From Molossus alvarezi (taxonomy: Eukaryota > Chordata > Mammalia > Chiroptera > Molossidae): a stretch of 64,000 nucleotides of DNA. The position numbers and the translations under genes were made by a program. Shown piece by piece: positions 23,991 through 35,900 of this stretch (its first letter is position 1; each line of letters begins with the position of its first letter). The stretch lies in NCBI GenBank assembly GCA_037176705.1, contig CM073898.1, positions 26,272,488 to 26,336,487 of the forward strand, given 5' to 3'. The notes below the pieces were generated by a model that worked only from the letters and a program-made list of their open reading frames with translations, had not been told where the DNA came from and did not search any database.

Positions 23991-26900
23991 CTGAAAAACA
24001 CTGGTGTGAGCAATTCCTTCTTTTCAGATAACAAACAATCCCACTTTATTTAAAATATTTGGTGTTTTTAATTTGAAATTTAATTCTATCTATTTAAATA
24101 CAAGGATTTGATAATTAGGCAGTATCTTCCATAATGCATATTCATTATAGTAATTATGGATTCACTAGTACAAATCTGCTTTAATTATCTATTTTTACTC
24201 TAGTTAAAAGGCAAGCCTCAAAGTAATTTATAATAATATTCTAATAAATGACTGTACAAAAGGAAAGGCAAATGGAAAAATCCTAAAGAATCAGCGTATA
24301 TTCAAGGCCATTGGCTGATGGCAGAAGAAAGCCACCAGGAAAGAATGAGGACACGAACAAAGGATTAGCAAAAAGATTGCCGAGGAGAACTCACTTCATC
24401 ATTTGACCTAAGCCGGTATAGTACTTACGTGGAAACAGTAATGACTGACCTACTGAACAGGGGAGCGGCCCGTGGGCGGGTGCAAACCTGCCCTGTGAGT
24501 TAGGAGGCAGCAGGAGTGAGCTAGGCCGAGTGCTACCCAGGCCTGGAGCAAGGGAGGGTGCTGGAGGCACAGAAGGCATCAGACGGGAGAAGAGGCTCCG
24601 AGAGAAGTCGGGCACCGGGTGAGTCCGAGGGTGGCGGGAGGAGGGAGGAAGAACTGTTTGGATGTCAGTGTGGATTCCAGTAGACAGCTGGACACACAGC
24701 CTGGAGGTTTGGGGTTCTCAACAGAAAATGGTAGCTAAAGCCACAGTGGTGGACACGATGATCTGGGGTGACAGTACACAGTGAGAAGAGGAAGGGGGCC
24801 CGGAACAGAGACTTAACAAGGAAGGACAGAGGAGGAAGAGCCCATGAAATACAACCCTAAGGGAAAGTCTAGACAGAAGTGATGCCATCGAAGCCAGAGG
24901 AGTACAAGAAGGGAATGCTTTCAACAGTGTCAGGTGCCACAGGACTACAAGTGACTGGGAGTGTAAGAAGTCACCAGTGAGCCTGGAGGCAGCGATCGTA
25001 CTTGCCGGTCTCTGGAATCGGGGGCGGGGGGGCTGGGAGGTGAGGAGCAGAGAAGTGAAGTGTAGACTACTCTCAAGCAGTTTGGCGTGTAGGAAAGGAA
25101 ACCAGGGGACAGCCAGAGAACCAACAGTTAAAGGGGACCCCCATACCCCGCAAAGACGCCTGCAGCTGAAGGAGCTTTCCCTCACCAGGGCAATCAGCCA
25201 GTCTGCACAAGGCTGTCCCTAAAGGACGCCGCTCTGCCCATCCCCGTCCTCAGCTCCTGCTGCACTGCTGCCCTGATCTCCTGCCTGCTCCCCCACTCTG
25301 GCACCCCCGCCCCTTTCCACACAGAAATCGAGCATAGACCCCTGCTCACTCTCTCCCACTGTACTTCAAATAAATTCCACACTCCTCCGCGATCCGACCC
25401 TCACCCACCTTTCCCACCGACTGCTCGCTGCCCTCTCTTGCCACTGTCTGCGCACTGACCTCCCTTCGGTGGCTCAGACCAACGAGCGTCTTGTCTTAGA
25501 ACATCTGACCTCGCTGTTCGGCCTGCACTTGACACTCATTCCCGTGTGCGCCTGCTCACTGCTCAGGCCCAGTTCAACGACCCGCTCCTCGGAGAGGCCT
25601 CGCCTGACAATCTGAGGGAGCCCCTGCTTCTTTCTGGAAAAATGCCGTTTGATTTCCTCGTACGTCAGTTGCGATGGGAAGTGACCCTGTTTGCTGGTGG
25701 CTGACCTGTCTGCCCGCCCTGGAATCCGAGCCCCGCACGGGCAGGGCTCCGACCTCTTCGCAGCCACAGCCCAGTGCCCCCAAAAGTGTCCGGGGAAGGG
25801 GGGACCGGATCTGGAAACAATGAATCTTCCTGCTTCTTAGACACATATTTAAATTGACTGCCACAATGTGAGGGCAGTCATATCAATTACTGTCTCATTT
25901 TCCATTATCCAAAGAACCAAAACCAGGCTAGAGAAAGTCAGGCTCATATAGTTTTACTAGCACAGAAAGAACTGTTTGCTCAAAATATTGCCCTGCACTG
26001 ATTCGTGGAGATGTCTAAAATACAGTGTTCAATTGTTGGTTAGGTTAAGCCATTATTTCTGGAAAGTTCTACATTAAATGTAAGTCACTGCTCACACATA
26101 TTAGTATCTCACCATGAGCTGCCTTAAGAGTATAGCTGGTGAATTACCTAGTTGGGTGCAAAGGCTCTGGTTATTAACCCTGGCTGCACGACAGAAGAGG
26201 TTGGGTGAGGTTAAAGAATACTAACAATTAAATCAGAGCCTCGGTGGGGAGAGGTGAAGAATGGGCATCAAGCCCTGGCCGGTTTGGCTCAGTGGTTAGA
26301 GCGTCGGCCCGTGGACCGATGACTCGCGGGTTCAATCTGGTCAAGGGCATGTACCTCAGTTGTGGTTTGTCTCTGGCCCTGATCGGGAGGCAACCGGTTG
26401 ATGTGTTTCCATCACGTCGATGTTTCTCTGTCTCTCTCTCCCCCTCCCTCCCACTCCATTTAATGATAAATGGAAAAATATCCTCGGGTGAGGAGTATAA
26501 AAAAGAGAATGGGTATCAATGTTTTTCAAAAGCTCCTGAAATTATTTCACTGTGAAGCCAGGGTTGCAATATCTGCTCGAGGAGAAAGTCATATCAGGCA
26601 GAAGGAAGCACAAGAGCTCAGGAAGTGTCTAAATTATAGGTGCTGCCCAGACAGAGATCTCGGGTAACCTAACAAGAGTTAGTTAGCTAACTGCATAACG
26701 TGGCAGCTTGCTTAGAAATAAGACAATCCAAAAAGAAGTTAGGAGCACCAGCTGGTAGGGAGGGGAGATGACTCTTAGTTGACCTGAGACTTCATGGCCG
26801 GATTTTCCCACCCAAGCCCACATGGTCCACTTTTTCCGTTGGTGACATGGCTTCTGTTCTGGCCCTTGAACATCTCTGCTGTCCTGCTCTATCAAATGCT

Positions 26901-29900
26901 CAGCTGAGGCAACTTAATAGGAACTGACCGCTTCCTCATGTCCTTTCATTCCTCTATGCGTTCTGAGTTCTCTCCTCTATCAAAGTAAATGATCAGGAAA
27001 GTACAGATGCAGCCTCACTCTGTGATCCTGAGGAAGTTAATCCTTCTGGGTACCAGTTCCCCATCTCTGAAGTCTGGGGGATCAACACATAGGACGCAGG
27101 GTTTCTGTGATGACTAGAAGTAAATATGTAAATCACCTAGCTCAGTGACTGAAGCGTAGATCACTATTTTCAGAGACTCAGATTTCAGGCAATAATGAAA
27201 AATAAACTTTTTTTTTTTCTGAATGAAATGTGTAAGATGAGATGGAATAACTATTTATTTCAGTTATAAGCTTCTGATTTAAAACCTTAGAAAATTAAGC
27301 TACAAAAACTCTAGGAAATTACTAAAATGCAATCAACTTTTAACTGAAGGGAGCTATATTTTGGTTAAATGTCCAATAGCTCAAAATTATGGAAATAAAT
27401 TCAATACCTTACCTTTCCATTTCTCGTAGAATGCTTCTGATGTCTTTTCCCAACGTAAACTTTTTCCCGAAAGGGATGTCAGAAATAATAACATCGACAC
27501 TTCCTGAAGGCAATGGCAATTCTGAAATACAGAAATCAGAGAACCTTATGCAGTATGTTCAAGTATTTACAACCTAAATATGATAAAATCAAAGTACCCA
27601 GGATTACTTTTGCATATTAAATAAAATTTAGGATTGCTAACATTATTTCTAAGAAATCACAAGTTTCTAAAAGGCTTCCAGAATTACTGATGATAAATGG
27701 TAAAATAATTATATTCTGTTTTTTAAATACTGGTTTTTCAGGCATAATAAAGTATAATATAAGTTAAGCAGAATTTTAAATTAACCAGAAACTTCAATTT
27801 TCTAAACATATTACATGACTAGAAAATTGACAGACCCAAGAAGAAATCCATTAAGTTGTCTAGAAAAACCTTTTACAAAATTATATTCCATAATTTTCAC
27901 TTCCTTTTTCATAGTTGTATATAAAACTTTGCATGTGTAGATCTGTTTATTTTTAAGGGAGATGATCCATAGCTTGAATTTTAAAAGGACCCAAAATGTT
28001 AAGCACATCTACTTAGCCCTAAGCCTGGAGAAGAGGTAAAACAATCAATAATCAAAAAGACGAATTTTACCATTAAATAAAATTAAACATTGTGTTTGAC
28101 TATGAAATCTAAATTTCTCTCTCATCTTTACATTTTTGTCTCAGAAATTAGATCGTCGTAAGGTTATCCACCCAATCTTAACAAGCATATTTTCTGAGTG
28201 TATTTTTCACTTTCTACTTATTATACTTTCCACTCATTCCTCTGTACACAAGAAAACAGACTTGAAAATGAGCAGACTTTCCACTGAAGATTAAAGACCA
28301 TTCCCCTGTGTGGCGCTGAAACACTGGACACCTGTGGGAGCAGAGCGCGGAGTGGGCAGGCACAGACCATCTAGGAGCAGAGCCGCCCAGCGAGGGGCCC
28401 AGGCGGCCTCACGGCCTGCTGTGTCCACAGGGGCTGTATTGTAGCACTAGCCAGCTGTTCCCCAGCCATGCTGTTTTACTCTGGAGCTGTCTGCACTAAA
28501 CTTTACTTCTTTACCACACCCCTAATTGGGGATTCCTGTTGGCGTTTGGATTGCTGCCAATGACCTTCGGTTAACATTCCATGGTGCCCAAGGTGGGGCT
28601 CTGAAGCAAGGCCCACTCTCCTGACACCGCCCTGAAACCACCTGCCTGGCACCTGAACAACCCCCCGCTTGCTCCAGCTGTCTTCCTGGCGGCACCTAAG
28701 GACCTCGGGAACTGTGCATTGCGACTAACTGAATTGAACTTGAGACTAATTGCATCTTTACAACACCCTGCTGGTTAGGTATTATTATTATTATTATCCC
28801 TAAAGTTCAGAGAGGTTAAAGGTCGCTTTCAAGGTGAGACAGCCTTTGAATGAGAAAGCCTGGGGTAAAGGCCAAATTATCTAATGCTGACCTGTTCTTC
28901 TAGCTGGTACTGAGACCCAAGGTCAACACCGCGGTGGGTCTGGCTGGGATGCAGTTTCTCAGTGCTCCAGTGTGATCCCTGGCACAGATGTCCAGGCCAT
29001 CAAAAGCATCCCAGCCACATAAGATGGGGAGTCCATCACTGCCTGTCATAACTATACCCCACCTGCCACAATTCCAACTCACCCAGTCAGTATTCCCGTA
29101 GGGTAGACACCGTTAACTCTGCTCTTGAGATTCTCATGTTCTAGCTCATTGCACCTCTACCCAAGACTGAAAGCTCCTAGACAGCTGTCATTCAAACGGC
29201 TCCCTCCTGCCTTTGCATCTACAAATGGTGATGGCCTGTATAAGGCTGGAAAATGGGCTTATCCAGAGGGGTACATATTTACATATGTTCATTTCCCCAA
29301 ATGTTGCATTTTTAATGTCTTACCTATAACAGAGACTCTAAGTAACTCAACTTTACCCGTGAGGCCTGCAGCTTTCAGATTGTCACACGCACCTCGTAAC
29401 TGTGAGTCACTGACGTCAGCACCCACATAGTACACATCCTATGAGGAAAGACACTCATATTTTAAGTATAAATACAATTATCAGATATTTTCTGTAGTTC
29501 AGAAAACCTACTGCTATTTTCACAAATGATAAAAATGAAATCAATGAATTTTTCATTCAGGTTGAAACAAATGTATAGTATTTCTTTAAAATGATATTCA
29601 ATAGCAAACATTTTTGTTGAAATTTAAAAATCTATTAATATTTTACAGTTACAAGTGCCTAAAGAATTTGGGGATTAGCACAGTCTGTCATGACTAATTG
29701 GCATTACTCATATCTTGCTAAATTTATCATACCATTAAAAAAATGACATAGCCATTTAACCCTTTGTAAGCCTTTTGAGAATAGTAAATAGTGACTAATA
29801 CAATTATAATAATAATCCCCAAAAGACAATCAATTCTAAATAATTGTTAAATGAACATACATATACCAATTAAAGTAAATATATTTCTTAGTTTACCAAA

Positions 29901-32900
29901 GTTTAGAACTCACCGGCCATTCTTTAGCAGCTTCTAAAAGTATTGTTCCGAGTCCACACATTGGATCTAAAACAAATGCACCAGCCTACAGACAGAAATA
30001 TTGATTTGGTGCTATTAACTCTCTTATAATAGGTATTATAAAAGAAACCTAAAACCTGAGGAATCAATACTTTAGGAGTAAAGGTCCCTTTTACACTTTA
30101 GGAATTTCAGGTAGGCAAGCACTCGCTTGGCATGTTTAAGGATCAGGGAGCAGGGGAAATGTGGCGATCACATCAGAGGGAGGCAGGCGATTCCATCAAG
30201 ATGGGCTGGCTTATGCTGCCTGTAGGGACAATCTCAAACCTTAGAGGTTTAAAACACCATGTAACCTCATGGTACATGCCCATAGTAGGGCACTGGGGCT
30301 TCTGCTTCTTACTCTGGAAGCCAAATTGACCACATGGTCAACATCTGGAGCACTGCCATCACTGTGCAGAGGGAAAATCAGGATGACAAATTATGCACTG
30401 GGTGTTAAAGGTGCCATCTATAAGTGACACACATCATGTCTACCAAACATTTAACTGGCTAAGCATGTCAGTCACATGACACACCCAATTTCAAGGGGCT
30501 GAGAAAGTGTTATTCTATCTGCACCTTGGAAGAGAATAAGACATTTGGGGAACAAATACTAATCACTCCCACCCTGGTCAGCTCTGGTAGATACTGTAAG
30601 GATTCTGGTTCTATTCTGAAGGACGGAGGGTTCTGAGCAGAGAAGTAACAAAACATTACATTTCAAAGGGATCATTGTAGATGATCTGTTGAGAATAGAA
30701 CTGAAGGGAAGGGTGTTAACAGGGAGGCTGGTTATGGGATCCAGGAGATGACGGTAGCTTAATTAAGAGTGGTATTGGTGGAAGTGGTTGGATTCTGGAT
30801 ATATTTTAAAGGTGGAGCAAATAGGTTTGACTGGAGGTGGAATGATAAAGAATGACAACAGCCTGAAATGACCAAAGATTTTGACCTGAGCATCTGGAAG
30901 AGCAGAGGTGCCTGTTCCTGACATGGGCAGATTTGGGGAGGAAAAGCTTCAAAGGAGACAAGAGCACAATTCTGGGCATGTTAATGTTGAGATACCTCCT
31001 AGGCCAATTATGGAGACCAAGAGAGTCCCTGGACTTATGAGTCTGGAGTTCAGGGGAGAGGTTCAGAGTAGCTATAAATTTGGGAGCAGTCAGTGTTAGT
31101 GTATGGATGGTATTTAAAGCACCAGAACTGGATGAGTCATCCAGGAATTGAGAGAAGTTAAAAAAGAACGTCTATGGGTTGGACCCTGGCGATCTAAGTA
31201 CAGACACTTGGCAGATGACGACTCGGCAATGCATGCTGAGAGCTGATGCTCACGGAGGAGGAGAGCTCAGAGTGACTTCCCAAAGCAAAGTGCAGAAAAC
31301 CATTTCCGGGAGGGTGCCGGCGGTGTCCGCGTGCTGGCGGGTGCGTGTGAGATGGGCGGGTTCGGTGGAGTGTTGGTGGGAAAGCCCGAGGGAGTGGGCA
31401 GGAGAGAGTGGGAGGAGGAGGAGCGACAGCAAGTACGACAGCTAGTTGTAAGTTTTCTGTAAAAGGAATCAGAGGACGGGGTGGTGGCTGAAGGAGCACG
31501 AGGGTCAGGAGGAGGTTTGGTAAGCTGTGAGACACTCCGGCCAGTGTACGGCTGATGAGAAGACCCAGTAGAAAGCAAGTCCTTCAATAGGGAAGAGGGA
31601 CTGAAGTCCAGCCCACAGGTCAGGTCACGGAGTGAAACAAGGGAAGTTCACTTATCGGAGTGGGGAAAAGGCAACGGTGTAGGCACAGATTCTGACACAT
31701 TGGTGGATTTGGTGAAGAGAACGTGTTCAAGTTCTCTTCTGATTCCACTATTTAAGTCAAATAAGAATCAAGAGAGTTAAAAGTGTGGGCAAGGAAATGG
31801 CTGTCATGGTAGAACATAAAATCCAAGCTGTGGGGGAGTGATGAGCAGTGTAAGCAATGGGCAGGGGTAGGGTCCAATGACTGGCGGTCCCAAGGGGTTC
31901 ATGAATGGTGTTAGGGTGCTGGAGGATGTGACCAGCAAAGAGAAGGTGGTTAAGAGCAGGGTTCATGAAACAGATTTTTGGAAGGCATTCCCTTGGAGTA
32001 TGACCAGGTCTAGGATGTGACCTTGAGGGGTCAGGTTATGGAATGAATGCTGAGATCATGAAGAATTGCAGCAGGAATAAGGGCCCCTGCTCTACAGGAC
32101 TGATAGGAAGAGACCTATACTTGACGGTGATAATCTGATGGTATTTGCTTCAAAGGCACTGAGAGGCTTTCGGCAAAAGGAACGATGAGGAGCAAGCAGG
32201 GCACCTACCCCGCTGCCAGGCCAGGGGCCCTCGGTATGTCTACAGAGGAAGCAGAGTGCTCAGTGGACATCCAGGCTTCAGTCAGAGCCAGAGGGGACCT
32301 AATGGAAAGAAACAGAACGCCCTGAGAGAGAAAATTCCCGAGGCAGAAACAAAAGTAGCTTAAGGTTAAAGTCACTAATGCAAAGCAGTTAATGAGAAAA
32401 AGTGCCTGAGCTAGAGAAATAATAATAAAATTGTTATAATCATTAGATATTCCAAATAAGTATTATAACTATAATTATTACTCTAGCAGCAGCTAATATT
32501 TATACACTTTCTAATGTCAGGCACTGTTCTAATCACTTGATAAATGCTAATTCAACTGATTCTTACATGACTTTATGAGATTATTCTTTTTATCGTGCAA
32601 ATGAGAAACTGAGGCGTGAAGATGTTAAGTATCTTGCCCAAAATTTCCCAGCCAGAAAGTGAGGGAGGCAGAATTAAACCCAGGCAGTCAGACTCACTGA
32701 GTTATGGGCTGATAGAAAAGACACTTACAGAAGTACATTCTGGTAATATTCCTGAACTTGACAGGACTAAAGAGAAAAGCCTCACAAGCTTCTGAGCAGA
32801 AAGAACAAGAAGCTGTAAATGGAGAGAAACCGTGCTGGCACGGACGGCTCAGCTGCACCAGCAGCTACAGGACAACAGGCCAGCACCTAAGGACATCCGA

Positions 32901-35900
32901 GAGAAAGGACCGCAACCCAAGCCAGGGTGGGCACACTCAGGATGAAAGGAAGAGGTCTGGGGATACACAGAAATCCAAACACCACGTGTGAGGAAAACAC
33001 CTAAGACAAGACCTCGCTGAAGCAATAAATAAACCAGAGCAGCCCTGGCCGGTTTGGCTCAGCGGTTAGAGTGTCGGCCTGCGGTCCTGAGAGACCCGGG
33101 TTCGGTTCCCGCTAAGGGCATGTACCTCGGTTGCAGTTTGTCCCCGGCCCTGGTCGGTCGTGCGGGTGGCAGCCACTCGATGTGTCCCTTTCACATCGAT
33201 GTTTCTCTCTCTCTCTGTTCCTCTCTCTCCCTCCCACTCTACCTGAACAAAAAATGGGAAAATGTCCTCGGGTGAGGATAAAAATAATAATAATAATAAT
33301 AAACCAGAGCAGAGACCTCGAATGGGGAAAGGCAATGGGAGGACCCACAGTGAGGAGTGACATACCCTGCAATATATCTTTGTATTTGCACAGAAACGTG
33401 TTTGTTATACACAATTCTATCTTGATGGTTAAGGACAGGCTGTGGAATAGAAGTGCTAAGTAAGAACTTTTGAAACAGAAGGGACATATTTTAAGAGAAA
33501 TCTGACACATGATAACTAATTTAGTTCAATCTAGTACTTGGGGGTTGGGAGTGACAGATGAAATGTTTCAAAGATCTCACTGTAGGGAGCAGTCAAGGCG
33601 GGACAAGGAGAGAAAACAGTACTCTACAAGTCTCATCTCCTAACAGGGAAGAGGGGAAGACTAGGATGTCTTGGTGGTAAAACTGTCTTGACAGAGGAAG
33701 GAGCAGATACTTTGTTTTAAAATAATAGCAGAGCCCTAGTGTTTAATTAGAGAGCTGGGAAAGGGAATCATTCATAGACTAGAACAATAAAGTAGAATCT
33801 CCAACCTCAGGGAGAACAATGAAATGATTATGAAGTAACTTGGTCAAACCAGGAAAAATAAAAGCGTAAACTACAAGAAGTTATAAACAGAATAAAATAA
33901 AAGAAATACAATCAGGTGTGTGTTATAATACCGAATTCTCTCATCGATGCCAGGGACCATCAGAGTGGGATACAAACAGCTGTGTGTCAAAAATGCACTT
34001 AAAATAAGGAAGGGTCAAAGATGGGGCAATTTAGGTTTTAACTCACTACTCGAGATAAAGAGAACTCTGGTAACAACAGAAAGGCACATGCGTGAAGCAG
34101 AAGAGGAGGTGTGTATACACAGAACTACTAGGCAGTAACTAACGAAAATGCATACACTTAAGGACAGAGACGACAATGGGGGGTGTCGGGAGAAAGGTGT
34201 CAATGGGGGAAAAAGGAGAAACATCTGTAACAAAAATAAATTAATGAATAAAAAAAGGCAAAAAAATGGAAACACTTAAAAAAAATCAATGAGATTTCAA
34301 ATACTTCTTTCAAAATCAAGCAGAGAGTAAATTAGTAAGCAAAGACAGCAAAGACACTGACTACAAAATGAACCTTTTTTTCTTATGTCCATGAAACATT
34401 TATATAAATTGATCAAGATCTTGGTCACAGAAAAAAACTTAAATTTTAAGAAGTAGGGAATTTTTAGGCCATGTGATTGTGACACAAAAAATGAGAATAA
34501 AATGTGACTATCTTTTGAGCCAGCTTTTTCATTGGCAAATTACTCTCATAAGTTCAACAATATATAAAAACATATCACCGCAGAACTTCCTAAGGACAAT
34601 GGCAACAAGAAAACCAGCCAAAGAAAATGGTGAAAGAGAAAGAGAAAAGAAAAGCAAGCAAGCAACTAAGTAAGAGACATTGTAAGTTAATTACTGAAAG
34701 GACTTGGCTACTATATCGATAAGAATGAAAACAATTTTCTTACCTTAATTTCAGCAACAGAGGCCATTGCCCACGCGACAGTAGACCTCAATCCTGCTGT
34801 CTTGATGTAAGCTCTGCTGGCTAAAGGAACCCTACAAAGAAAAAAGAACCTGATGCTATATCCATTATTACCGTAAGTTGAAGAACCTGATAGAAATAAA
34901 AATGATTAACCTGCTGTATCTGTGAATCATCTTTTCATGTTCATGCAACACATGCTAAGATATTCCCTAAGTTGAGAGTATTCAACCTTACTACAAAAAT
35001 ACCTTCTCTAGTTGGCATCTTGTTTGACCAGTTGGTGTAGTACTTCAGAAAGGTAAACATTTTACATAAGGGAAATTTAAACCCTTTTGTGTTTAATCTG
35101 TAAAACTGTAATCACATATGAAGGAAATTTTGCTCAAGTATTTAAATGCTTCCCTGTTTTCCCATACGGAAGAGACCTTTTGCTGACCTGGAGTCATGAG
35201 GAAGAACATGCTGTTTGTGAGACATATAGCATGAGAAGTACGACTGAATGGATACTAACTCTTGAAATAGGTTTTCTATAAAAAGTCCCTTTTGTAAGTT
35301 TGCTTTTTGCTCATTTGCATCTTTCTGAAAAGATGAAATGAAGCATGACATTGCAGTGTCTGCATGAAGCAGACATTCCCAAATGAGCTCTCTGGTCTCC
35401 ATTATGTACCACTTCATCCTTCATCCTCCACCTCATCAGTGCTACTCTAAGTGTTTCCAGATTTGATAGAAAATTTCAAAATACTGTTTCTATGTGTTTA
35501 ATGCAATGAACAAGCATTTCCTTAGAAATTTCAATGCACTTTTCTATTTCATTTATATAATTTGTTGGTAAGATATGAAGGTATGATTTCAAGAACTAGT
35601 GCTTGGTTGTTTTGGGAGTAGGCTTATTCCAAAACCAGAGCAGGCTCTTCTCTGAACATTATACAAAGCGACAGTGTTCTCCAAACTATGTCTTTCATCA
35701 TTTTGTTTCTGATCTGTCTTTGACTGTAAGTCACCCTGTTTTGTGTGTATTTATTGTAAGCCTCTTAAAATCTTATAATTGCGTGAGGTTATCTCTTTCA
35801 AATAAAATAGTATAACTGTATATTTACTGTTACAATGAGGAAGTTCTGCATGGTAAACCCATGGAAGTTTGTTTTTTTAAAAGGTTTTTCAGAAAATAAT

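Larger units (their letters stand above)
23991..27412 (-). other. THUMPD2: THUMPD2 intron 9
   Basis: It contains antisense L2-like DNA around 24.6-24.96 kb, L2-like DNA on + around 25.2-25.8 kb (ending near 'gccccgcacgggcagggctc'), a VES SINE at 26272-26505 and a MIR-like piece at about 26995-27175. In 24.0-24.6 and 25.85-26.25 kb I see nothing specific. Confidence 0.7.
27522..29323 (-). other. THUMPD2: THUMPD2 intron 8
   Basis: The left part (27.52-28.29 kb) is AT-rich with nothing recognised. A retroviral LTR with primer-binding site lies at about 28306-28725 and a MIR-like piece at 28745-28880. In 28.88-29.3 kb I see no named element. Confidence 0.7.
29986..34743 (-). other. THUMPD2: THUMPD2 intron 6
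   Basis: It holds an old interspersed repeat near 30.19-30.53 kb (family not assigned), an antisense L2 at about 30.6-31.2 kb, L2-like or unassigned DNA to 32.3 kb, a MIR-like piece at 32.49-32.72 kb, a young VES at 33.04-33.30 kb and an L1 3'-end-like piece at about 34.12-34.28 kb. Frames in 31.19-31.59 kb on both strands have no recognisable product. Confidence 0.7.

Noticed and set aside
27389..27577. + strand frame opposite THUMPD2 exon 9, and similar frames opposite exons 2, 7 and 8
   Set aside because: Antisense shadows of conserved exons; the - strand carries the conserved protein and splice sites.
31194..31587. Overlapping frames of 60-113 codons in intron 6 on both strands
   Set aside because: They lie in or next to antisense L2-like purine-rich DNA, and no protein similarity is visible.
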